Part shown: one piece after another, positions 1 through 8,588 of the stretch
Position numbering within the stretch: position 1 is the first letter of the stretch
How the letters are laid out: each line of letters opens with the position of its first letter
Assembly: GCA_020634375.1 (NCBI GenBank)
Contig: JACKBX010000007.1
Span: 124,001-188,000, forward strand
Length of the DNA: 64,000 nucleotides
Origin: Ardenticatenaceae bacterium
GTDB taxonomy: Bacteria; Chloroflexota; Anaerolineae; Promineifilales; Promineifilaceae
Direction of reading: 5' to 3'
Position numbers and translations under genes: made by a program
Notes under the pieces: generated by a model
What the model saw: the letters and a program-made list of their open reading frames with translations, nothing else
The model's database searches: none
What the model was told of the DNA's origin: nothing

Positions 1-755
1 ATCCCTTGTTGGTGGGCATAGGCTAACGCACTGCCTATTTCCTGTATGATTTGGATGGCTTGAGGTAAAGGTAGTCTCTGTTGTTTGCTTTCTAATCTGT
101 GTAGTTTCTCTTCTAATGTTTCTCCTTCCACAAGTTCCATGACAATGTAGTAATTGTTGCCTTGATTACCAAAGTCATAAACTTGAATGATGTTTTGGTG
201 ATAAAGGTTGGCCATGTGGCGAGCTTCCATGCGGAATCTCTCTTGGAAAGAGGTGTTTTTGAGTAAGATGGGGTGCAGGATTTTGATGGCTACGTAGCGG
301 TCGAGGCTTTGTTGGTATGCTTTGTAGACACTGGCTGCCCCTCCTTGCCCGATGAGATCCTCTAGCTGGTAACGGCCGTCAACCATTTGCGCTTCGCCCG
401 AACCCGTTTTCTTTGGCAGATTCACCGCATAACCCACACCGCGAACCGTGCGAATGATATCGTTTTTACCAGAAATCTTTTTCAGCTTGGAACGAATGCG
501 ATAAATATTATTGCGAATAACAGAACTGGCTTCATGAGAATCTGCTTCATACTCATAAAGATGCTGCATCAATATTTGTGGAGAGATCACTTTCGGAGCT
601 TCCTCCACCAAGTAAAGCAATATATCAAATTCTGTGGGTGATAGCACAACCTCTTGCCCAGAGATAGTCACCAAATGGCGCTGTCTATCAATGCGCAGAT
701 TGCCAACAGTCAAGGTGTCAGGGGAGTCTTCAGCTTCTTTGTGTGTTGCCCTCAT
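1..755 (-). CDS. Winged-helix (OmpR-type) / Ser-Thr protein kinase fusion, 3' end outside window
   Basis: The minus-strand frame is open from an ATG at 753-755 to the window edge. The first ~110 residues read as an OmpR/PhoB-type winged helix (LSPTEFDILLYLVE, then RTVRGVGYAVN). A protein kinase domain begins right after it, with glycine loop GQGGAASVYKAY and the VAIK lysine. The sequence stops before the HRD and DFG motifs, so catalytic competence cannot be judged. A DNA-binding domain at the N-terminus of a kinase suggests a one-component regulator that binds promoters and phosphorylates partners (inference). It lies 66 bases downstream of a small gene on the same strand. A TTG six bases upstream is an alternative start. 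Confidence 0.8.
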   Translation of the reverse strand, partial: MRATHKEAEDSPDTLTVGNLRIDRQRHLVTISGQEVVLSPTEFDILLYLVEEAPKVISPQILMQHLYEYEADSHEASSVIRNNIYRIRSKLKKISGKNDIIRTVRGVGYAVNLPKKTGSGEAQMVDGRYQLEDLIGQGGAASVYKAYQQSLDRYVAIKILHPILLKNTSFQERFRMEARHMANLYHQNIIQVYDFGNQGNNYYIVMELVEGETLEEKLHRLESKQQRLPLPQAIQIIQEIGSALAYAHQQG

Positions 756-821
756 AACCAATATCTCTCAATACATCACCAATAGTAACTAGATCAAACG
801 AGCGCCATCGATTCTCTACTT

Positions 822-1040
822 TCATTTATTATCATGAGCTCCTCCCTCTTCACCCTCAATATGTGCCTGCAACTGTTGTTGCAATGACATTAGCAATGCT
901 TCTGCCTGTGTAAAACCATACCGTTCCCCGGTCTGCGGAATTTCTAGCAGCAAACGTGAATTGCTTTGACCAATTGGCAACTCATCTTCACGCCAGTAAC
1001 GCACAATATATACTTGATACGAATTCCTGCTGTTTTTCAA
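822..1040 (-). CDS. Small conserved-type protein paired with a BTAD regulator
   Basis: This 72-residue protein has no recognised domain. Its core (YIVRYWREDE..., then a GERYGF segment and a Leu/Gln-rich helix LLMSLQQQLQ) matches the layout of a 67-residue protein at 10602-10805 (YLVRCWQEAD..., then RRGFSSQNDLLIYLQNIL). Both genes sit immediately upstream of, and divergent from, a BTAD/NB-ARC regulator. The upstream AGGGTG can serve as ribosome binding site. It may be co-transcribed with the winged-helix/kinase gene 66 bases downstream. Function is unknown; a role linked to the regulator is inferred from the repeated neighbourhood only. Confidence 0.7.
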   Translation of the reverse strand: MKNSRNSYQVYIVRYWREDELPIGQSNSRLLLEIPQTGERYGFTQAEALLMSLQQQLQAHIEGEEGGAHDNK

Positions 1041-1091
1041 ATTATCACCCTGTATCCTTAAGGATCATTTATAGGTTAATAGGGAGTTACT

Positions 1092-1120
1092 TTGACCAAA
1101 TTTTTTGGAAACATTAAACT
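1092..1120 (+). promoter_or_regulatory. Predicted sigma70-type promoter of the first BTAD regulator
   Basis: TTGACC (1092-1097), a 17-base spacer and TAAACT (1115-1120) precede the regulator. The -10 is weak (4 of 6), so this is a prediction only. Confidence 0.35.
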
Positions 1121-1140
1121 TTTTGGATAGAGTAACAAAT

Positions 1141-1180
1141 AGACGCCTTTAAGACGCCATAAAAAAGATGACGAAACGCC
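1141..1180 (+). promoter_or_regulatory. 11-bp-phased heptamer direct repeats, candidate SARP/BTAD operator
   Basis: AGACGCC occurs at 1141-1147 and 1152-1158, and AAACGCC at 1174-1180. Start-to-start distances are 11 and 22 bases. SARP-family (BTAD) activators are known to bind heptameric direct repeats in 11-bp phase. The site lies 30 bases before a BTAD gene and between two divergent genes, so autoregulation is a reasonable inference. Confidence 0.55.
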
Positions 1181-1210
1181 ATAAAAAGTTGTAAGGAGTA
1201 GATAATCGTC

Positions 1211-4200
1211 ATGGGAAGCCTATCTATACGATTGCTCGGCCCTCCAAACATTGAATTGGATAATCAAATAATAGGCACAAATTTACCCAAAAAGGCACAA
1301 GCTCTTTTATTTTATCTGGCTGTAACAGGGCAAACGTATGATCGCGTCTGGATTGCTTCTATGTTATGGTCGCAAGTGCCAGATAAGGTGGCACTGAAAT
1401 ATTTACGAAACATTTTACCCGCTCTAAAAAAACAACTGGGAGATTACCTTTTCATTTCACATCAAACCATCGCCTTTAATCAAGAAAGCTCCTATTTTTT
1501 GGATGTTGCTTTATTTGAGAATACGCTTTTCGACCCAAACGCAAATATGAATAATTTGCGCCAGGCAATTGAAAAATACCAGGGCGAGTTTCTAGCCGGG
1601 TTTCATATCACAGGCGCTCCATTTTTTGAAGATTGGATGATGATGGAGCGGGAACGTTTACATATGCTGGCTTTGAAAGGCATGGCAAACCTGGTTGAGC
1701 GGGCGATAAAGGAACAGAATTGGTCTATTGGGTTGGCAACAACCCAACGGTTGTTACAACTTGAACCCTGGAGTGAGGCTGCCCATCAGCAGCGCATGAC
1801 CATACTGGCGCTTACCAATCAACGTGGTGCGGCTTTGGCTCAATACGAGACGTGCCGCCAAGTGTTGGCTGACGAATTTGGCGTTGAGCCAACATCCCAA
1901 ACTCAGAAGTTATATGATCGCATTCGCAGTGGGCAGTTTAATAGGGGGAGCAGTAGCGGGAAGGAGAATCGCCCAACAAAGCGCGTTCATAACTTGCCTC
2001 GGTCATTAACGCCTTGTTGGGGGCGAGAAGCGGAGCTGGCGCTTGTGGTCTCGAAGCTGCAAGAGCCTAACTATCCTCTGGTTACGTTGTTTGGAGAAGG
2101 GGGCATTGGTAAAACACGACTGGCACTAGAAGCAACCAGACAAACTCTTCCTCATTTTCCCAATGGTGTTTGGTTTGTATCACTGGCTGACATTGTACTA
2201 GAAGAAGGAGATGAACAATCTCTGAAGAATCATATTGCTTATGCCATTGGCGATGCAATTAATATGCAATTTCACGACATGTCGTCACCTCTTGAGCAAG
2301 TCATCCGCTATCTGCATACACAACGGGCGCTTCTGATTTTGGATAACTTTGAGCACTTGATGCCTGGTGTTTCGCTTGTTATAGAATTATTGGAGCAATT
2401 GCCCTATTTAATGATTCTTGTTACTTCCCGTGAGAGATTGGATCTTTTGGCGGAATATGTTGTTCCCTTGAAGGGGTTATCTGTGCCCGAGATGGCAGAG
2501 ATGCAGGATAGGGCACAATGGATGACATCAAGCAGCATTCAATTGTTCACGGAACGGGCGTCTCGTTTGGGGACGGGTTTCACGTTGGATAGCAGTAACA
2601 TAGCTGCGGTGATTGACGTTTGTAAACTGGTTCACGGGAATCCTTTGGCTATTGAAATTGCTGCCACCCTCACAAAGTGGCAGGATTGTGCGACTATCGC
2701 GGCGGAGATTCGCCAAAATTACAGTGTTTTGTCTACAACAATGCATGGTGTATCGTCAAGACATCAAAGCATTCACGCTGTGTTTGAGTATTCTTGGCAA
2801 TTGCTTTCTCCTTCGGAGGCACAGGCATTGGCTTATTGTTCTGTTTTTCAGGGGGATTTTTCGGTTACGGCCGTTCAAACCATCACCAATTCCTCCCTGA
2901 CACATCTCATTGCCCTCGCCAACAAGTCCCTGTTACAGTCAAAACCCAACCGGCGCTTTGAGATGCACACACTGATCCGCCAGTATGCATCTGCCAAATT
3001 GGTACAACAAACAGATACGGCGTTAGTACACGAAAAACATAGTTTGTACTATTTGAATCTGTTACCCCAGTATCAACAGCAGTTAAGTCAAGGCATACAA
3101 ACAACCGAAGAATTATATGCCGACATGCCCAACATACGCATGGCCTGGCAGTGGGCCATTGCCCACAAAGAAATATACGCTCTCGGCAAAGCTGTTGAAG
3201 GACTTTCTATACTTTACCGATTGGCTGGCTTATTCTACGAAGCGCAAAATATGTTGGCCCAGGCAATCACCGTATTTGAGCAGGAACCCATGACAACACC
3301 AGTTCAAATGCTGTTAGGCCTACTTTATATTGAACAGGGCTTTTTCGTCATGCGAACGATAGGGTCGGACAAAATAACAACTCCATCCCAAAAAGCTTTG
3401 CGGTTTGGTGAAGAACTTAATGACAATTTATTACAAGCCAGAGCACATTTCCAGTTAGCCCAAATATTAGTATCAGCAGGAAAGTTAGATGAAAGTCAAA
3501 CGCACAGCGAAGCTAGTCTCCAATTTGCCCAACGCGATCCGGCGTTACACCGGGAAAAATCACAGGCACTGTTCAGTTTAGGCCATATCGCTGAAGCCCG
3601 CGGCGATTATGCAACGGCTCAAGATTATTTTCAGCAAGCGCTGACCCTGGCACAAGAATCAGAAAATCGAATTGATGAAGGACAATTACTAGACGCGTTG
3701 GGTACAATTTTTTGGCGGCAAGGTTTATATGATCAGGCCAATGAATATCTACAACAAGGCTTAGTTGTCGTCAAAACAACGGGTGACCAGAATATAAGAG
3801 TAAACATCTTAAACAGTTTGGGGGTTATCGCCTGGTATCAAGGATTGTATGCGCAAGCGATACATTACTATGAGCAGAGCTTAGGCATATATCAGGGGAT
3901 GGGAATTTGGTCGGGTCAAAGCGCCGTGTTAAACAATCTGGGGCTTGTTGCCTGGAAGCAAGAGAACTATGAACAGGCTGTCCGATACTTTGAACAAAGT
4001 TTGCAAATAGAGCAGGACATTGGCACACGCTCTCGATCTGGTGTGATCTTGGGAAATTTGGGCATTATCGCCCGCTTGCAGGGACTTTACGAACAGGCCA
4101 TCCGTTATCATGAACAAAGTCTGGCTATGGCACAGGAAATGGGTGACAAGCCTAGCCTGGGAAGGGCGCTCAATAATCTAGGCATGGTTGCTATAAACCT

Positions 4201-4843
4201 GGGGCAATTTGAGCAAGCCATACACTACTTGGAAGCAAGCTTAAAAATCCGGCGGGAAGTCAATGACCGAGAGGGGGAGGCTACCACTCTGGTGAATATG
4301 GGAGTTGTTGCCTATATTCAGAAACAGTATGAAACGGCGCTGGCATATCATCAACGTAGTCTGGCAATTTCTAAAGAGATCGGCGACAAATCTGGTGAAG
4401 CGGCAGCCCTAACGAGTATCGGTATCACCTGGATGGGTATGAAACGGCCGTCCCAGGCTGAAATGGCACTGAAATCGGCTATCTCACTATGGCAAACCAC
4501 TCATGAACCGAAAAATCTAATGGAAGCCACCACGCATCTATCTCATCTTTATCTGGTGCAAGGGGATCATCGAAGCGCCCTGACCGCATTGGCCGACGTG
4601 ATGACCTATTTGGAGAATGGTGGCGACTTTTCTGGCACAGAGTATGCGTTTCAAAATTACCTGATAAGCTATCAAGTATTAATTGCAAATCAGGACAATC
4701 GTGCCAATGCCATTTTGCATGATGCCTATTCCCGGCTTATGCAGCAAAGCCAAATGATAGAAAACCCAGATTACCAACTCACGTTTTTTGAAGCAGTCTC
4801 ATGGCATTCGGCGATACGTGATGCCTGGGAGAGATCAGGTTGA
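1211..4843 (+). CDS. SARP-like transcriptional regulator: winged helix, BTAD, NB-ARC ATPase, TPR repeats
   Basis: A 1210-residue AfsR/MalT-like regulator. Residues 1-100 are a winged helix (IRLLGPPNIEL start) and 100-245 a bacterial transcriptional activation domain ending in the typical ADEFGVEPT segment. The NB-ARC part begins near GREAEL (about 268), with Walker A GEGGIGKTR (about 295), Walker B LLILDNFEHL (about 373) and the GNPLAIEIA motif (about 476). From about 700 to 1160 there are tandem TPRs with repeated Y.QA..Y.EQSL..., about ten copies. Proteins of this class are ATP-driven switches that sense a partner or ligand through the TPRs. AAGGAG precedes the ATG. The divergent small gene and phased repeats are likely targets. 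Confidence 0.9.
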   Translation: MGSLSIRLLGPPNIELDNQIIGTNLPKKAQALLFYLAVTGQTYDRVWIASMLWSQVPDKVALKYLRNILPALKKQLGDYLFISHQTIAFNQESSYFLDVALFENTLFDPNANMNNLRQAIEKYQGEFLAGFHITGAPFFEDWMMMERERLHMLALKGMANLVERAIKEQNWSIGLATTQRLLQLEPWSEAAHQQRMTILALTNQRGAALAQYETCRQVLADEFGVEPTSQTQKLYDRIRSGQFNRGSSSGKENRPTKRVHNLPRSLTPCWGREAELALVVSKLQEPNYPLVTLFGEGGIGKTRLALEATRQTLPHFPNGVWFVSLADIVLEEGDEQSLKNHIAYAIGDAINMQFHDMSSPLEQVIRYLHTQRALLILDNFEHLMPGVSLVIELLEQLPYLMILVTSRERLDLLAEYVVPLKGLSVPEMAEMQDRAQWMTSSSIQLFTERASRLGTGFTLDSSNIAAVIDVCKLVHGNPLAIEIAATLTKWQDCATIAAEIRQNYSVLSTTMHGVSSRHQSIHAVFEYSWQLLSPSEAQALAYCSVFQGDFSVTAVQTITNSSLTHLIALANKSLLQSKPNRRFEMHTLIRQYASAKLVQQTDTALVHEKHSLYYLNLLPQYQQQLSQGIQTTEELYADMPNIRMAWQWAIAHKEIYALGKAVEGLSILYRLAGLFYEAQNMLAQAITVFEQEPMTTPVQMLLGLLYIEQGFFVMRTIGSDKITTPSQKALRFGEELNDNLLQARAHFQLAQILVSAGKLDESQTHSEASLQFAQRDPALHREKSQALFSLGHIAEARGDYATAQDYFQQALTLAQESENRIDEGQLLDALGTIFWRQGLYDQANEYLQQGLVVVKTTGDQNIRVNILNSLGVIAWYQGLYAQAIHYYEQSLGIYQGMGIWSGQSAVLNNLGLVAWKQENYEQAVRYFEQSLQIEQDIGTRSRSGVILGNLGIIARLQGLYEQAIRYHEQSLAMAQEMGDKPSLGRALNNLGMVAINLGQFEQAIHYLEASLKIRREVNDREGEATTLVNMGVVAYIQKQYETALAYHQRSLAISKEIGDKSGEAAALTSIGITWMGMKRPSQAEMALKSAISLWQTTHEPKNLMEATTHLSHLYLVQGDHRSALTALADVMTYLENGGDFSGTEYAFQNYLISYQVLIANQDNRANAILHDAYSRLMQQSQMIENPDYQLTFFEAVSWHSAIRDAWERSG

Positions 4844-4910
4844 GCGTTATGGTGATAGGCAACGGCCGTTAGTTCGGGCCGGCAAACCGTGTTGTCACCA
4901 GGTTCGGTTT

Positions 4911-7900
4911 TTACGGCCGTATCACCACCGGCAAGAAAACCGTTTCGCCACTTGCTGTTTGCCCGACCACCGCAAATTCCGTCGCATGGTCTAGCAGCGT
5001 GATTAGTTGATTGTCGGCCGTATCCAACACACAGCCGGAACAGGGATGTGTATCCTGCCATGTGGCCTCACCCTCATCCCAGTAAACCAGCGTCAGCGTC
5101 GCTTCATCCACAATCCCTGCACTTTGCCAGTCGTTGTCCTCATAATTGACCGTCACCGTGTACGGTTCGGTGAAGTTGGTTAGCGGCGTCCCCCCGTCAT
5201 CATAAACCTCGACGTGGAAGCTGATACCGGCAGCGGCACTGTTTTCGTCCAGATTGTCTACCGCACCCACCTGAGGGATAAGCCAGACAGTGCTGCCGGG
5301 CGGCAGCGGTGGGAAGGTCAGGTCTATCGCCTGCCAGTTCAGGCTGTCGCCGCCGGGCATCCGCAAAATGGGTAAGGTCGCGCCCCAGTAGCCGCTACCC
5401 AGCGTGCGCATGCTGCCTTCCACGCCGCTGATGGGGCTGCTCTGTCCCAACGTGCTGTTTAATCGCAGTGATGTTCCCGTCCCCACACTGCCAGTGCTGC
5501 CCAAAACGGATCTACTGAGAGAAAGACTGCTTGGCTGCGGTGTCGCTGTGGGCGTGGGCGGTATTTCTTCCACCGTAACCGTCACTTGCGCCACGTTGTT
5601 GTTGATGTCGGGATCGGCCGTTTCTCCGGCGGCGAGGACAGTGTTGACCAGTGAACCGCTCGCATCCGGGGCGACGGCGTAGGAAACTGTGACTACATTG
5701 CTAACCTGAAGGTCGCCCAAATCGCACTGGATTATCCACAAGGGGTTGGCAACGGCCGTACACGCCCCCTGGCTGGTGGTAGGCGAAATGACCATTTGCG
5801 CAGAAAGCGAGAGCGTGTCCGTCAGAACCACATTGGCGCTGCTGATGGGTCCGGCATTGCTAATCGTGAGGGTGTACACAGCCGTCTCGCCGACAGTTAG
5901 GGTGGTAGGAACGGCCGTTTTACTCACCGCCACATCTGCCACCAATGCATCAGACAACCACCGTGCCACGAAAGTCGAGGGATAGTTGTCGGCGTGCCTA
6001 AACTGCCCCCCCGTCCAAACGTCGCCCGCCACAGATTGGACGCCAAATACAGTCCCATCCAGCCCATTGCCAAAAGCAGACCAGGCACTGGCATTAAAAT
6101 CCCAGGCCGCCAGCCGGTTGGCCGCCACGCTGCTGCCCACATCGTTGTAAGCCGCTGTAAACGCGCCGCCCACCAACAGCAGCGACCCATCCGCGCTCAG
6201 ATTCAGGGCATAAACGGCCTCGTTAAGCCCATTGCCGGTTACACCGCTGCCTGCGCCAAGCGGCGACCACACAGCCCCATCCCAACGAGCAACTTTGTTG
6301 GCGTCAACACCGTCAGCTTGGGTAAAACTACCGCCCACATACAGATCTGTACCGTCAAGCGCCAGGGCGTACACAACGCCATTAAGGCCGCCGCCCAACA
6401 TTGCCCAACTGCTGCCATCCCAGAGGGCAATCCGGTTTGCCGTCACATTGCTGACACTGCTGTTGTATGCCGTCGTAAACGCACCGCCCACATACAAATT
6501 GCCGCCTTGCCACAATAATGCCTGCACCGCATGAGACACGCCATTGCCGCTGCCGCCGCTGTCTGCGCCCAATGCGGCCCAACTTGTTCCATTCCACAAG
6601 ACAACATAATTCGCGCTCACATGATTGCCCGTGTCGTTGTAGGCCGTGGTAAAAGCGCCGCCCACAGCCAGATTGTCATTAGCATCAACAGCCAAAGCGT
6701 AGACCGTACTGTTAAGACCGTTGTCCGATAAGCCACTGCCTGCGCCCAAAGCTGTCCAAGTACTACCATCCCATTTGGCAATTTGATTGGCAGAAACACC
6801 CGTTCCGCTCGTGGAATCACTAAACGCATAGTAGAAGCCGCCGCCGACGTACAAGTTATCGGCGCTGTCCACAGCCAGGGCATAGACGGAGCCATCCACG
6901 CCATTGCCTTTGTCGCCGCTGTCGCCGCCCACCACATGCCAGGCGCTGCCATCCCAACGAGCAAGACCGTTGGCGCTCAGATTGCCAATGGCCGAGAAGA
7001 GGCCGCCAACGTAGAGATTGCCCTGACTATCCAGCGCCATGGCTCGGACGGCTGCCCCGCCGCTTGCGCCGCGCGAGTTCGCTCCCTGCGTTTGGGCATT
7101 GCTCAAAGCGTGCCAGGAACCATCCCAGCGGGCGATGGCATCAAAACCGACCGCGCTGGTCTGGCTGTTGTAAGCGCGGAATGGGCCTTGAACAATCTGG
7201 TCGCCGCCGCCGAGGTATACGCTGCCGTTGTGAACGAGCAGGGCTGTCACCACCCCTGCGTTGACCCCGTTGCCACGCACCGGGGTAGAGGCTATGCCCC
7301 CATTTTGGTCAGCGCCAAGAAGGCCCCAGGTCTCTGTCGTCGTATCAAAAGAAGCGACGCGATTTGCATCGCTGTTATCCATCATTAGATGGGTAAAACT
7401 GCCGCCGAAGATGAGTTGGTCGCCATCAAAAGCGAGCGCGTCCACGATGTAGTCAACGCCATCGCTAACGGGGCCGCTGTCCCATGCTGCGCCATCCCAA
7501 TGTGCCAGGTAACGGGTTGGCACGTCGCTCCCCACGTCATCATAGGCAATAGTAAAGTTGCCACCGAGGTATAAGTCGCCGTTGGGGGCGATGGCTAATG
7601 CCCTGACCGCATTGTTGACGCCGTTGCCTGTTGCGCCGCTGCCTGCGCCCAAAGCCGACCAGACGCTGCCATCGGTATCCCAGGCGGCGATGTAATTGGT
7701 GTCCAGAGAGCTGACGCTGCTGTTGTAGGCGGTGGTGAATGCGCCGCCGACGTAAAGTAGATTGCCGTCCAATGCCAAAGCATTGACAATGTGGTTGACG
7801 CCGTTGCCCACAGCGCCGCTGTCTGCGCCTAACGCGGACCAACTGCTGCCATCCCATTTGGCAATGTAGTTGACGCTGACGCTGCTGCCGCTAGCGTTGT

Positions 7901-8588
7901 AGGCGGTGGTGAACTGCCCGCCAATGTAGAGATTGTCGCTGGCATCTACCGTCAGGGCATAGACGTTGTTGTTGAGTCCATTGCCGCCAGAACCGGCATC
8001 ATCTCCCAACAGGCCCCAACTGCTGCCGTCCCATTTGGCGATGCGGTAGGCGTACAGGTCTGTGCCGCCGCTGTCGGTGACGTAGATGAAGTCGCCGCCG
8101 ACGTAGAGATGGTCGTTACTATCTACGGCCAGCGCACGGACGGCACTGCTGGTTCCCAAGCCGACGGGATGCCAGGCGCTGCCATCCCACATGGCGAGGT
8201 TGCGGGCATCCTGGTCGCCGGCAATCGTAAAGTCGCCGCCGATGTAGAGGTTGCCTTGACTGTCAGCCGCGAGGGCATAGACGCCGTGGTCGCCGCTGCT
8301 TGCCAGACCGGTTCCGGGTGCGCCGTAGGCGGTGTCCCAGGCGCCGGTATCAGTAATGGCGGCGGGGGCGAAGGTAGGACGGCCGTTTTCATCCAGCGTC
8401 ATCTCCCATCCGGTGGGATCAATGGTTCCCGTGTAGCCCGTGTCCAGGTTTAGCGTGCCGTCCGGGTTGACGAGATGGGCCAGGGGCATGGCGTTGGTTT
8501 GCGGGGCGGATCTGAGGAGAACGGCCGTTCCGCCAAAGAGCAGCACCAGGAACAAGGCTGCCCATGCGTAAAAGTGTCGTTTACTCAT
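4911..8588 (-). CDS. Large secreted WDG-repeat (propeller-like) protein with DUF11 domain
   Basis: A 1225-residue secreted protein. A signal peptide is clear (SKRHFYAWAALFLVLLFGG, residues 2-20). About a dozen repeats of 50-60 residues follow, each with a GNLYVGGAFT-like strand, an N-x-IA-x-WDGS-x-W strand and a short loop, suggesting beta-propeller blades. A DUF11 domain follows near 900 (TLTVGETAVYTLTISNAGP), then a Thr/Pro linker and a beta-rich C-terminal region ending FLPVVIRP, an ending type common in exported Chloroflexota proteins. Its ATG overlaps the stop of the upstream YadA-like gene by 8 bases, so the two are translationally coupled. Adhesion or a surface-layer role is plausible but unproven. 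Confidence 0.85.
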   Translation of the reverse strand: MSKRHFYAWAALFLVLLFGGTAVLLRSAPQTNAMPLAHLVNPDGTLNLDTGYTGTIDPTGWEMTLDENGRPTFAPAAITDTGAWDTAYGAPGTGLASSGDHGVYALAADSQGNLYIGGDFTIAGDQDARNLAMWDGSAWHPVGLGTSSAVRALAVDSNDHLYVGGDFIYVTDSGGTDLYAYRIAKWDGSSWGLLGDDAGSGGNGLNNNVYALTVDASDNLYIGGQFTTAYNASGSSVSVNYIAKWDGSSWSALGADSGAVGNGVNHIVNALALDGNLLYVGGAFTTAYNSSVSSLDTNYIAAWDTDGSVWSALGAGSGATGNGVNNAVRALAIAPNGDLYLGGNFTIAYDDVGSDVPTRYLAHWDGAAWDSGPVSDGVDYIVDALAFDGDQLIFGGSFTHLMMDNSDANRVASFDTTTETWGLLGADQNGGIASTPVRGNGVNAGVVTALLVHNGSVYLGGGDQIVQGPFRAYNSQTSAVGFDAIARWDGSWHALSNAQTQGANSRGASGGAAVRAMALDSQGNLYVGGLFSAIGNLSANGLARWDGSAWHVVGGDSGDKGNGVDGSVYALAVDSADNLYVGGGFYYAFSDSTSGTGVSANQIAKWDGSTWTALGAGSGLSDNGLNSTVYALAVDANDNLAVGGAFTTAYNDTGNHVSANYVVLWNGTSWAALGADSGGSGNGVSHAVQALLWQGGNLYVGGAFTTAYNSSVSNVTANRIALWDGSSWAMLGGGLNGVVYALALDGTDLYVGGSFTQADGVDANKVARWDGAVWSPLGAGSGVTGNGLNEAVYALNLSADGSLLLVGGAFTAAYNDVGSSVAANRLAAWDFNASAWSAFGNGLDGTVFGVQSVAGDVWTGGQFRHADNYPSTFVARWLSDALVADVAVSKTAVPTTLTVGETAVYTLTISNAGPISSANVVLTDTLSLSAQMVISPTTSQGACTAVANPLWIIQCDLGDLQVSNVVTVSYAVAPDASGSLVNTVLAAGETADPDINNNVAQVTVTVEEIPPTPTATPQPSSLSLSRSVLGSTGSVGTGTSLRLNSTLGQSSPISGVEGSMRTLGSGYWGATLPILRMPGGDSLNWQAIDLTFPPLPPGSTVWLIPQVGAVDNLDENSAAAGISFHVEVYDDGGTPLTNFTEPYTVTVNYEDNDWQSAGIVDEATLTLVYWDEGEATWQDTHPCSGCVLDTADNQLITLLDHATEFAVVGQTASGETVFLPVVIRP

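Noticed and set aside
5994..8453. Several long plus-strand ORFs (for example 6783-7388 and 5994-6518) opposite the WDG-repeat protein
   Set aside because: They are antisense shadows of a repetitive gene with a strong codon pattern, lack ribosome sites, and their products show no domain.
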